A stretch of DNA of 16,182 nucleotides from assembly GCA_021204735.1 (NCBI GenBank), contig JAJPYV010000077.1, positions 1 to 16,182 of the forward strand. The letters run 5' to 3'. Made by a program: the position numbers and the translations under genes. The stretch is from Prevotella sp. Its GTDB lineage: Bacteria; Bacteroidota; Bacteroidia; Bacteroidales; Bacteroidaceae. Shown here one piece after another: positions 7,986 through 15,430 of the stretch; position 1 is the stretch's first letter, and every line of letters starts with the position of its first letter. The notes beneath the pieces were generated by a model. It did not search any database and was not told the origin of the DNA. It worked only from the letters and a program-made list of their open reading frames with translations.

Positions 7986-8026
7986 ATTTGCACATTGTTG
8001 ATAGATCCCAATTCAAGCAATATACT
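7986..8026 (+). promoter_or_regulatory. TTTGCACATTGTTGATA promoter-like motif, copy 3
   Basis: The motif at 7986-8003 differs from copies 1 and 2 by one base in the conserved part. Its TTGATA (7998-8003) is followed after exactly 17 bp by TATACT (8021-8026), a 5/6 match to a -10. The predicted start is near 8033. This is the best-formed promoter of the motif family and lies in tandem, about 50 bp downstream of the consensus promoter. Confidence 0.6.
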
Positions 8027-8331
8027 GGAGTATAGAATGATTTTTAATTTTGGTGGGTGCAGTGTCATGGCCATGTAATATGACGTTAAAGCGGATTTAA
8101 TATGATTTTTTTTGCTTTAATTTTCAACACTATGCAAAATTTATGTGTTTTTAAAGAGTTGTTTACTATGGTTTTTAGGAGTAAAAAATTAGTGGCTTTT
8201 TATATGATTTACTGTGCGCGGTAATAGAGATGGGGGCAATGTGCATAGGCGCAGGCTTTTGTTATGTGGCGTAAATGATAGCAAAGTTGTAGGTTTTGCT
8301 GGTATAAGAAGAGTTGTTTAAAGAGGGGAAT
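8027..8331 (+). other. Long 5' leader with two very short ORFs
   Basis: About 300 nt lie between promoter copy 3 and the next gene. No known riboswitch is recognised. Two tiny frames occur: ATG 8168 to TAA 8224 (18 residues) and ATG 8230 to TAA 8274 (14 residues). Neither has a strong ribosome site, so coding status is doubtful. Copy 4 of the promoter-like motif lies here on the other strand. Confidence 0.35.
8099..8140 (-). promoter_or_regulatory. ATTTTGCATAGTGTTGAAA promoter-like motif, copy 4, minus strand
   Basis: Read on the minus strand from 8140, the motif ends in TTGAAA (8127-8122) and, after a 17-bp spacer, CATATT (8104-8099), a 4/6 match to a -10. It converges on copy 3. Transcription would run toward 7829 with no credible gene on that strand. 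It could make an antisense or short RNA, or simply be a second operator. Confidence 0.35.
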
Positions 8332-10086
8332 ATGAGCTATACTTTAAAGTTGCTTATTTGTTATCATAAGAAGGATGTCCTGCTAAAGGATGATGTTTTT
8401 ACACCTATTCATGTTGGAAGAAGCCTTGCAAGGGAGAGATTGGGGGAAGATAATCCAGATTACATGTGGCTGGAAGAAAACATGATAGGCGATGATACCG
8501 GGGATAATATATCAGCAAAGAACTCATCTTACAATGAATTAACAGCGGTTTATTGGGCGTGGAAAAATTATGATAAGCTTGGAAACCCGGACTATATAGG
8601 GTTAATGCACTATCGCCGTCATTTTATATTCAGACCTTCTTATGATGTTGTCGAGAATGTTAGCGGAATAGACGAAAATTATTACAGCCGTATCAACTAT
8701 AATGAAGATACTCTCGCTCACTTGTTTGATGACTGCGATTATGTTGCGCATATAGGGCATGTCGATGAGGTATTCAAGCACTACAGCGAGAATCATCATA
8801 TAGAGGATCTTGAACTGGCAATATCTATTTTGAAAAATAAGTATCCTGAGTACACCGAGACTGCGGATGCATATCTCAAGATGTCTTATGTGAATCTCTG
8901 CAACATGTTCATTATGCCCCGTAAGATGTACTTTGAATACTGCTCCTGGCTTTTTGACATCCTGGCTGAGTTCGAAAGTCAAGTTGATTTGACAGACAAG
9001 AGGCTGTTTATATCAGAGCGTCTTACAGGTATTTTCATAGAGTATCAAAAGCGCAAGGGCTTTAAGCAGAAGGCTCTTTCGGCTACATTTATTCAAAGTG
9101 AGACTCATGTTCCTATTGTAATGCCTTACCACTCAGACGTTTTTCGAACAGCTGTTACTATGTTGTCTGTAATGAAGCGAGCTGACAAGACTACATATGC
9201 AGACTTTTATTTACTTCACAAAGGGGATGCCAAGCGCAGAGAACTGGAGGAGTTTATCAGCCGATATCCCGGAAATACAATCCAGTTTGTTAATGTAAAA
9301 GAAAAGCTCGGTTCTAGTGTAATTTCAGAATTTAAGTTCCCTGAACATTATGCCTTGGTTGCCGCAGAAGTTTTGGACAATATCAAAAAATTCATATATA
9401 TGGATGAAAAAGCCTTTATCTTCGGTGATATAGGCAAGTTCTATCAGGCATGCAATAATGATGAGTATGCTGTTCTAGGTCTTCCTGCAGATGGCATTAC
9501 TACAGGGAAAGAGATAGAGGGGAACGTTTTTTGCCTTAATGGGGCACGTCTTCGCAGACTTCGCTTCATGGATGATGTGAGAGACAATTGTGCAGGCATG
9601 ACCTCATCAGAAGTTTTTATGAAATATGCTGCAGGGCAGGTGAATACTTTCCCATGGTGGCTCTATAACGTCACAGATATGGAAAAAGACGGCAGAATAT
9701 ACTATGACAAACCGCGCGGAGATCAGAGATGTGGAGTGTGGGACCATTGTTTGCTGTATTATAAAGATGAAATGGAGCCTTGGAAAAACATACAAGGGCT
9801 GTATTCCGTGTACTGGTGGAACATAGCTTCAGAACTCCCGTCCTGTATTCCATTCCTGCACGTGAGTGATGATGCATATGATTTGTTCTATTCACAGTCA
9901 TATGATCTGTGTTTGAAGAATGCAGGCAGAAAAGCCGCTTCTTTTCCAGTAGGTGTTCCATCTCCTGCCACAGCTAGCAATCCTAATAAGAAACAAGGTG
10001 TTTTAAAACGTGGGATGAAATATTATAAGGCTCACGGGTTCAGACAAACAGTAAAAAAAGTCTGGGGAAAGATTACGAGGAAATGA
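8332..10086 (+). CDS. DUF4422 plus GT8-like two-domain glycosyltransferase
   Basis: Residues 1-250 are a DUF4422 domain, a family often found in capsule loci and thought to be glycosyltransferase-like. Seen here are CYHKK (10-14), NSSYNELTAVYWAWKN (64-79), GLMHYRRHF (90-98) and NMFIMPRKMYFEYC (191-204). Residues about 258-510 resemble GT8, with VPIVMPYHSD at the start, KFIYMDEKAFIFGDI (353-367) and YKDEMEPWKN (477-486). In GT8 enzymes the middle motif normally contains DxD; here it is DEK, so metal binding may be lost. The C-terminus (about 550-584) is basic and may contact the membrane. The frame is open from TTG 8314, but ATG 8332 is chosen because AAGAGGGG (8321-8328 approximately) is a good ribosome site for it. 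The next gene starts 3 bp after the stop, so they form an operon. Confidence 0.85.
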   Translation: MSYTLKLLICYHKKDVLLKDDVFTPIHVGRSLARERLGEDNPDYMWLEENMIGDDTGDNISAKNSSYNELTAVYWAWKNYDKLGNPDYIGLMHYRRHFIFRPSYDVVENVSGIDENYYSRINYNEDTLAHLFDDCDYVAHIGHVDEVFKHYSENHHIEDLELAISILKNKYPEYTETADAYLKMSYVNLCNMFIMPRKMYFEYCSWLFDILAEFESQVDLTDKRLFISERLTGIFIEYQKRKGFKQKALSATFIQSETHVPIVMPYHSDVFRTAVTMLSVMKRADKTTYADFYLLHKGDAKRRELEEFISRYPGNTIQFVNVKEKLGSSVISEFKFPEHYALVAAEVLDNIKKFIYMDEKAFIFGDIGKFYQACNNDEYAVLGLPADGITTGKEIEGNVFCLNGARLRRLRFMDDVRDNCAGMTSSEVFMKYAAGQVNTFPWWLYNVTDMEKDGRIYYDKPRGDQRCGVWDHCLLYYKDEMEPWKNIQGLYSVYWWNIASELPSCIPFLHVSDDAYDLFYSQSYDLCLKNAGRKAASFPVGVPSPATASNPNKKQGVLKRGMKYYKAHGFRQTVKKVWGKITRK

Positions 10087-10089
10087 GAT

Positions 10090-12051
10090 ATGAGCAAAAT
10101 GCCTTCTGTTTCAATACTGGTCCCGGTTTATAATGTTGCTGAATATCTCAGGCAGTGCCTGGACAGTCTGATTGGCCAGACGTTAAAGGATATTGAAATC
10201 ATCTGTGTGGATGACGGAAGCACGGACACATCATCCCAAATTTTGCAGGAATATGCAAAGATGGACAGCCGTGTCATTATAGTAAACAAGTCTAACGGAG
10301 GACTTCCTTCTGCACGCAATGCAGGTCTTAATGTGGCGAGGGGCAAGTTTGTTGGATTTGTTGACGGGGATGATTATGTGGATGCAGACATGTACAGCCG
10401 GATGTATAAAGCCGCATGTATTAACAAGGCAGATATTGTTGTCTGCGGCGCGCATCTGTTCCCGGACGAAGGATCTGCTCCTGCATGGCTCAAGGACACG
10501 TTAACTACACGTGATAAAGTATATAGCAATGGAGATGGGGCCGAGGCATTATTCAATGAGAAATCTGCAAAGCCGTTCCTTTGGAGAGATCTTATTAGCA
10601 AGTCCCTTATTGATAAATATAAATTCAGGCTGGATGAAAGCGTTATTGTAGGTGAAGACCAGGCGTTTCAGTTCAAGATTTTTCCTGTTGCTCGAAATGT
10701 GACATTTATCCCGGACAAGCTTTATTATTACAGATATAGCCGGCCGTCTTCTTTAATGAATGAGCCTCAATATCATGACTATGGTCTACGCTTAAAAAAA
10801 CATATCCATATGATTGAAAGCATCCTGTCAAGCTGGAAGACTCTTGCTGTGGATTCCAGCATAACTGTTCGTTTGTTTGACTGGTGTGTCAATTTTATAT
10901 ATTGGGATCTTATCCGTGTCAACGCAACGGACAGAATTGAAATTGCAAAAGAGCTATGCAAGCTTCTGGTGAATGCCGGATACTACAATTATATTAAGGA
11001 TTACTCATGGGATACAAGAAATCATTTTGAATATATATATTCCTTGAGTACTCAGACAGCGGAGCAGCCAGTTGTTACAGTTGTCGCTGCTTTTGAAAAA
11101 TGCAGCGATTATATGGGTGACTTTATTGATTCGATTCTTGCTCAAAGCGAGAAGCGCATTGAAATTCTGTTGTATGAAAACAGCAGCGGAGACAAAACAA
11201 AGGGAATTATATTTGAGAGACTTGCAATGGATTCCCGTATCTGTTTAAGGCTCGGGGACTGGCAGCCTATAAGTGAAAAGTATAACGATGCTATACTTAC
11301 GGCCAAGGGTAAATATATTTGTTTTTTAAGCCCGTATGATTATATTCAGGATGCAAACTGGCTGAATAATGCTGTCGATGCATTTAGAGATGACATTGTT
11401 GATCTGGTTGGATACAGCGAGGGGCTGGCCGGCATAAAGTATATTAAATTTTGCCAGAATGCTAATTACAGGCAATTTCTTTACCGTGTTGACAAAATCC
11501 GCTCTGATGGTATACTGTTCAAAGACTATTCTCTCCTTATTGGCAGTGTTTTTTTCACTCAATACTGTCTTGTCAGCAATTACTGTTGTTTTATACCTAA
11601 ATTTATGTTCCATGGCAAAACACTAAGAAGAAACAGTATATATGCCAGCGAAGCAAAACTGGTATTGAGAGCGTTTGTGTGGCTGCTTCAAGCTGCCATA
11701 GACAATAATTTGCCGCTTTTGGCAGAGAAAGTATCAGATTGTTTAAATTCAGAGAATTACATCCGTCTAATAACGGATGCAGCCTATGGTTTTAATATTG
11801 AGCCCTCATCGGCAGACAATCCCCAGGAAGATTTTCATACTGAGATATTAGCTTTACTCATTAAGGCAAATGAATTGGCTAAATTAAACGGGGAAGATAA
11901 AGCGGTGATTCGTTCCCTTTCCGTTTTTGTAGATAGACGCCATCAATTCCTTGAAGGGGTATATATGGGGGGGGGTATAAACCAAAAAGAAGACGACGGA
12001 TTATCCATAAGCAATAACATCAGAGAAGAATTCAGGTATTTGCACGATTGA
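10090..12051 (+). CDS. Tandem GT2 glycosyltransferase
   Basis: Residues about 5-250 are a complete GT2 domain: SILVPVYNVAEYL (8-20), VDDGSTD (40-46), NGGLPSARNAGL (69-80), metal-binding VDGDD (91-95), and IVGEDQAF (186-193) at the acceptor side. Residues about 327-450 repeat the GT2 fold (VVTVVAAFEKCSDY, ENSSGDKTKG, GKYICFLSPYDY), but the DxD position reads SPYDY, so this half is probably non-catalytic. Residues about 450-625 are a helical region whose end is also found, decayed, just downstream. The ATG at 10090 follows GAGG at 10078-10081. The gene is 3 bp behind the DUF4422 gene. A run of nine G (11967-11975) near the 3' end could shift the last 28 codons. Substrates are unknown. Confidence 0.9.
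   Translation: MSKMPSVSILVPVYNVAEYLRQCLDSLIGQTLKDIEIICVDDGSTDTSSQILQEYAKMDSRVIIVNKSNGGLPSARNAGLNVARGKFVGFVDGDDYVDADMYSRMYKAACINKADIVVCGAHLFPDEGSAPAWLKDTLTTRDKVYSNGDGAEALFNEKSAKPFLWRDLISKSLIDKYKFRLDESVIVGEDQAFQFKIFPVARNVTFIPDKLYYYRYSRPSSLMNEPQYHDYGLRLKKHIHMIESILSSWKTLAVDSSITVRLFDWCVNFIYWDLIRVNATDRIEIAKELCKLLVNAGYYNYIKDYSWDTRNHFEYIYSLSTQTAEQPVVTVVAAFEKCSDYMGDFIDSILAQSEKRIEILLYENSSGDKTKGIIFERLAMDSRICLRLGDWQPISEKYNDAILTAKGKYICFLSPYDYIQDANWLNNAVDAFRDDIVDLVGYSEGLAGIKYIKFCQNANYRQFLYRVDKIRSDGILFKDYSLLIGSVFFTQYCLVSNYCCFIPKFMFHGKTLRRNSIYASEAKLVLRAFVWLLQAAIDNNLPLLAEKVSDCLNSENYIRLITDAAYGFNIEPSSADNPQEDFHTEILALLIKANELAKLNGEDKAVIRSLSVFVDRRHQFLEGVYMGGGINQKEDDGLSISNNIREEFRYLHD
11967..11975 (+). repeat. Homopolymeric G9 tract within the GT2 gene
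   Basis: Nine consecutive G lie in codons 626-629. Loss of one G gives an immediate stop (GTA TAA). Gain of one gives a basic tail (KPKRRRR-like) ending at a TAA after about 16 codons. Tracts of this kind are known slippage sites in surface-glycan genes, but this one affects only the C-terminal tail. Confidence 0.55.
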
Positions 12052-12330
12052 CTTATTCTAATAGCATTTGTATGTCTTTTGCAGGCGGCAAATGACTATA
12101 AACTGCTACTGATAGTTGAAAGAGTTACTGCCCTGTTGAATCCGGAGAATTGTATTTGGTTTTTATATTCATCCCACATCAGTAGACAATCCTAAAAGAG
12201 GATATATGATTTTTTTTCCTTGCTTATAAAGGCAAATGAATTGGCTAAGATTAACGGCGGAGACTACGCAATGTTTAGTACTCCTGCTGTTTTTATTGAC
12301 ATAAGCCGTCAATTCCTGAGAGAGGTATAG
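12052..12330 (+). pseudogene. Decayed partial copy of the GT2 gene 3' end
   Basis: Directly after the stop of the tandem GT2 gene, frames of the gap translate to segments matching residues about 523-624 of that protein. From 12052, LILIAFVCLLQAANDYKLLL aligns with LVLRAFVWLLQAAIDNNLPL, and continues with ENCI against ENYI. After a stop and frame change, LIKANELAKINGGDYA aligns with LIKANELAKLNGEDKA, and FIDISRQFLREV then stop (12330) aligns with FVDRRHQFLEGV. It lacks a start and the catalytic domain. It is best read as the remnant of a second paralogue whose 5' part was deleted. Its ending (REV then stop, no G tract) may reflect the ancestral C-terminus. Confidence 0.8.
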
Positions 12331-12465
12331 TTTGTGAGGGATACAATTGAATAATCCGGATTAAACTTTTTGAGAATATATTTTAATGGAGGTTTTTGCG
12401 TATCAATATTAACCCATTGTTTATGTTTTCGAGGAGTAATCTAATTTAAATTTAAGGAGGTTGTT
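12331..12465 (+). promoter_or_regulatory. Upstream region of the fusion gene: palindrome and strong ribosome site
   Basis: TAATCCGGATTA (12353-12364) is a perfect 12-bp palindrome and a possible operator. No convincing -35/-10 pair is seen. A TTG at 12396 behind TGGAGG opens a 17-codon frame that stops at 12447-12449, a doubtful leader peptide. AAGGAGG at 12454-12460, five bases before the TTG at 12466, is a near-perfect ribosome site and fixes the start of the next gene. Confidence 0.45.
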
Positions 12466-15258
12466 TTGCCCGATAAGTTTAGTTGGGATTCTCATTACGA
12501 TGTAGGCATATATGGCTGGTGGGGGCATGAAAACTTTGGCGGTGCTTTGACATATTTTGCACTCAGCAAGGTGCTTTCCAGCAAAGGGTTTTCTGTCCTT
12601 ATGATTCAGGAGGCTAACGGACTTCCTGGGAGATATTCTATTCCTGATAATACTATTGCCATGTCATTTGCGCATAATAATTTAGTGTGCTCTCCCCAGG
12701 TTAACGCTAAAGATTTGGCTCGTTTTAATGACATATGCGACAGATTTATCATTGGCGGGGATCAAGTTTGGAATTATTACATTCCATTTGTTAAAGAGGA
12801 TTGTTTTCTTAATTTTGTAGATTATAATAAAACAAAAATATCTTATTCTTCTTCCTTGGGCCCCCAAAATTATAATCCACCTAAAGCATTTACTGACAGA
12901 GTCAAGCCACTTATTAAGCGTTTTGATTCCGTGTCTGTACGTGAAGACTATGCTGTTGGTATAGCAAAAAGGCTTTTTGATATCAATGCAACACAGGTTC
13001 TTGATGCTATTTTCTTAACAGACAAACAGGATTTTGTTGAAGCAGCTGTTGACTCAACATATGTATTCCCTAAAAAATTCCTGTTTGCTTTTATTTTGAA
13101 TCCAACAAAAGAGAAGAGATTCCAGGTTGAAACTATTGCCAATAAGCTTGGTCTAGATATTGTCTGCTGTCCTGATGCAGCATTTGCATATCACAAGACA
13201 TTTAATGAAATTTTCTTGGGATTGAAGATTATTTTCCCATTGAGTGTCAGCAATCTCATTAAGGCATATGAGAAGGCATCATATATTGTAACAGATTCAT
13301 ATCATGGAACTTGTTTGAGTTATGTTTTTCATAAACACTTCTCTGTATATTACAATGAAAAGCGAGGTATGGATAGATTTATCTCATTGATGAATATCTT
13401 GAAGCTCGAATCAAGAAGAATTTATGAGAATTATACAGAACAAGAAATTTTTGGCAACAATAATGTAAATTTTAATGTAGATTGGACCGAAGCTGATCTT
13501 GAGATTCAACGGGGAAGGGATTTTTCTATTAGTTGGTTACTGGGGGCATTAACCAAAAGAAATATTGAGCCAATCCGAATTCCAAGTAAATATAATGTTT
13601 TTAGTGATTTGGCACTTGATCCTAATGTCCAGAATAATCGTGATTTCAAAAATGTACGGCTTGTCTGTACATTATTACGGGATTACGGGGTTAAGCATGT
13701 AGTGTTATCCCCAGGATGTCGTGCTATACCCTTGATTAGGATGTTTGAAAACAATACAGAATCGTTCATCCTTCACCGGGTTACAGATGAGAGAAGTGCT
13801 GCCTATTACGCTATGGGGCTTGCTACACAACTGCAGAAACCTGTTGCTTGTGTTTGTACCAGCGGAACAGCTGCCAGCAATTATCTTCCTGCGGTTACTG
13901 AGGCATATTATACAGGTATCCCTTTGATAGTAATTACTGGCGACAGATATAGTGTATTCTTGAATCAGAATGAAGATCAGACCATCCCTCAAAAGCATAT
14001 CTATTCTGATGTAGTCAAAATGGAGATTACACTTCCAGAAGCAAATGACTGGCTGAGTGATTATAAAGCGAGGAGAGACATATCAGCTTGCATTCTAGAG
14101 ACAACCCATAATGGGTTTGGCCCGGTTCATATCAACATCCCGGTTTATAATATTACGATTGGTGCTGATAGCGCCAAGATGAACTGGACTCTTTTACCAT
14201 TTATTAATCCGCATCTTCAAAGAGTGTCTTTTAATAATGGCACTTCCGATATGCTATTAAGGGTTAATGATCTGAAGAAATCCAAGAGAATACTTATTGT
14301 ATATGGTCAAAATGTTGCACCTAATGATAAGCAAAAACGTAACATAGAGTTATTTGCCTCCAAGTATAACTGTGTTATATTGACTGATCATATTTCTAAT
14401 CTCAATGTTAAGTACAGCATGGCACCATACAACATGTTGCAGTCTATTTCTCAAGCTAAATTCAATGAAAATTTGACACCAGATATTTTGATATCTGTTG
14501 GGGGGAGGAGACTGCTGAATGATCCACTTTTATTTAAGATTAGAGATGGTTCACACAGCGTAAGACATTGGTTAGTGAATCCAGATGGCCAAATAAGGGA
14601 CTTGTACTTCAGATTAACATCTGTATTTGAAACTACGCAGGATTATTTTTTTGAATTCTTTGCTGAAAACGCGGGTAATATCTCCAATAATGGTACATAT
14701 TACGAAGCCTGGAAAAATATTAATGACCAGTATGGGGTTCCTGCTATAAATAGATGGTGTTCTATTTATGTACAAAGCAAATTTTTGCCATCTATTCCGC
14801 GCAATTCCATTTTGCATTTGGCGGTTGGCCAAAGTTTCTACGATACCAGACAGTTCCGGATGGATGACTCAATAGAAGTGTACTGCAATATGGGAACAAA
14901 TGGTATTGACGGATGCACTTCAACATTTATGGGGCAATGCGCTGTAGTTAATGACAGGTTATGCTTCCTGCTTGTGGGCGATTTGTCATTCTTCTACGAC
15001 ATGAACAGTATTTGGAATAAGCCTTTAAAGAAAAATATCAGAATTCTTTTAGTAAACAATAATGGGACAGACTTGCTGAAAAGTCACAATCTTAAAGCAG
15101 TAACGTCTGTACATAATACTAAAGCGGAAGGTTGGGTTTGTACTGTTGGTTTTGAGTATATATCTGCCAATACTAAAGAAGAATTTGAGGAAAAGCTAAA
15201 ATATTTTGTCAGTGACAAGCCTGAAAATGCGGTTTTCTTTGAAGTTTTCTGCCCTTGA
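12466..15258 (+). CDS. Polysaccharide pyruvyltransferase fused to MenD-like ThDP enzyme
   Basis: This 930-residue protein has two parts. Residues about 10-330 are a polysaccharide pyruvyltransferase domain (CsaB/WcaK type): YGWWGHENFGGALTYFAL (16-33), IGGDQVWN (96-103), SSSLGP (128-133), SVRED (157-161) and TDSYHG (276-281). Residues about 385-930 match MenD throughout: SPGCRAIPL (415-423), DERSAAYYAMG (441-451) with the ThDP-activating glutamate E442, CTSGTAASNYLPAVTEA (464-480), DQTIPQ (504-509), and the cofactor-binding GIDG (813-816) and GDLSFFYDMNS (838-848) to NNNG (864-867). The first half is expected to move pyruvate from PEP onto a sugar. The second should use ThDP with a 2-oxoacid donor, but its acceptor is unknown. 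MenD has Arg-Gly before SGIDG; here it is Met809-Gly, so the substrate probably differs. No other menaquinone gene is nearby. The TTG start has an AAGGAGG site. Confidence 0.88.
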   Translation: MPDKFSWDSHYDVGIYGWWGHENFGGALTYFALSKVLSSKGFSVLMIQEANGLPGRYSIPDNTIAMSFAHNNLVCSPQVNAKDLARFNDICDRFIIGGDQVWNYYIPFVKEDCFLNFVDYNKTKISYSSSLGPQNYNPPKAFTDRVKPLIKRFDSVSVREDYAVGIAKRLFDINATQVLDAIFLTDKQDFVEAAVDSTYVFPKKFLFAFILNPTKEKRFQVETIANKLGLDIVCCPDAAFAYHKTFNEIFLGLKIIFPLSVSNLIKAYEKASYIVTDSYHGTCLSYVFHKHFSVYYNEKRGMDRFISLMNILKLESRRIYENYTEQEIFGNNNVNFNVDWTEADLEIQRGRDFSISWLLGALTKRNIEPIRIPSKYNVFSDLALDPNVQNNRDFKNVRLVCTLLRDYGVKHVVLSPGCRAIPLIRMFENNTESFILHRVTDERSAAYYAMGLATQLQKPVACVCTSGTAASNYLPAVTEAYYTGIPLIVITGDRYSVFLNQNEDQTIPQKHIYSDVVKMEITLPEANDWLSDYKARRDISACILETTHNGFGPVHINIPVYNITIGADSAKMNWTLLPFINPHLQRVSFNNGTSDMLLRVNDLKKSKRILIVYGQNVAPNDKQKRNIELFASKYNCVILTDHISNLNVKYSMAPYNMLQSISQAKFNENLTPDILISVGGRRLLNDPLLFKIRDGSHSVRHWLVNPDGQIRDLYFRLTSVFETTQDYFFEFFAENAGNISNNGTYYEAWKNINDQYGVPAINRWCSIYVQSKFLPSIPRNSILHLAVGQSFYDTRQFRMDDSIEVYCNMGTNGIDGCTSTFMGQCAVVNDRLCFLLVGDLSFFYDMNSIWNKPLKKNIRILLVNNNGTDLLKSHNLKAVTSVHNTKAEGWVCTVGFEYISANTKEEFEEKLKYFVSDKPENAVFFEVFCP

Positions 15259-15300
15259 ATTGTTACATCTCCATTTTTATGATAACAATCTAAAATTTTT
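15259..15300 (+). terminator. Weak terminator candidate
   Basis: ATTGTTA (15259-15265) and TAACAAT (15283-15289) can form a 7-bp AT-rich stem with a 17-nt loop directly after the stop codon, followed by CTAAAATTTTT. The stem is weak, so efficiency is doubtful. Confidence 0.25.
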
Positions 15301-15364
15301 CAATTGTACAAATATGGGTCTCCGCAAAGTATAAAGTGGAAATCATAATATAAACCTATGTTTT

Positions 15365-15424
15365 CTATAGGGGTACCCCTATAGTGCATAGACTATCGTC
15401 TATGCACTATTCCTCTCTTATAGA
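15365..15424 (+). promoter_or_regulatory. Tandem-palindrome element, copy C
   Basis: CTATAGGGGTACCCCTATAG (15365-15384) is a perfect 20-bp palindrome. It overlaps by four bases the second hairpin, whose arms ATAGTGCATAGAC (15381-15393) and GTCTATGCACTAT (15398-15410) flank TATC. The centres are 21 bp apart. CTCTCTTATAG follows at 15413-15423, exactly as in copy A. TATAGA (15419-15424) could be a -10 box, placing a start near 15431, about 20 nt before the next gene. Confidence 0.7.
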
Positions 15425-15430
15425 TTTAGA

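Noticed and set aside
7829..8074. 81-residue minus-strand frame downstream of motif copy 4
   Set aside because: It would have a leader of about 18 nt from that promoter, but it lacks a ribosome site, has no recognisable family, and runs antisense through the terminator and two promoters.
6626..8140. Reading motif copies 2 and 4 as terminal inverted repeats of a 1.5-kb transposon
   Set aside because: They are in inverted orientation around the transposase, but flanks show no target duplication, a further copy (7986) lies inside in direct orientation, and another (370) is far from any transposase. A promoter/operator explanation fits all four.
15365..15424. CRISPR repeat or invertible-promoter inverted repeats
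   Set aside because: There are no regularly spaced repeats with spacers, no recombinase gene, and the palindromes are adjacent rather than flanking a promoter segment.
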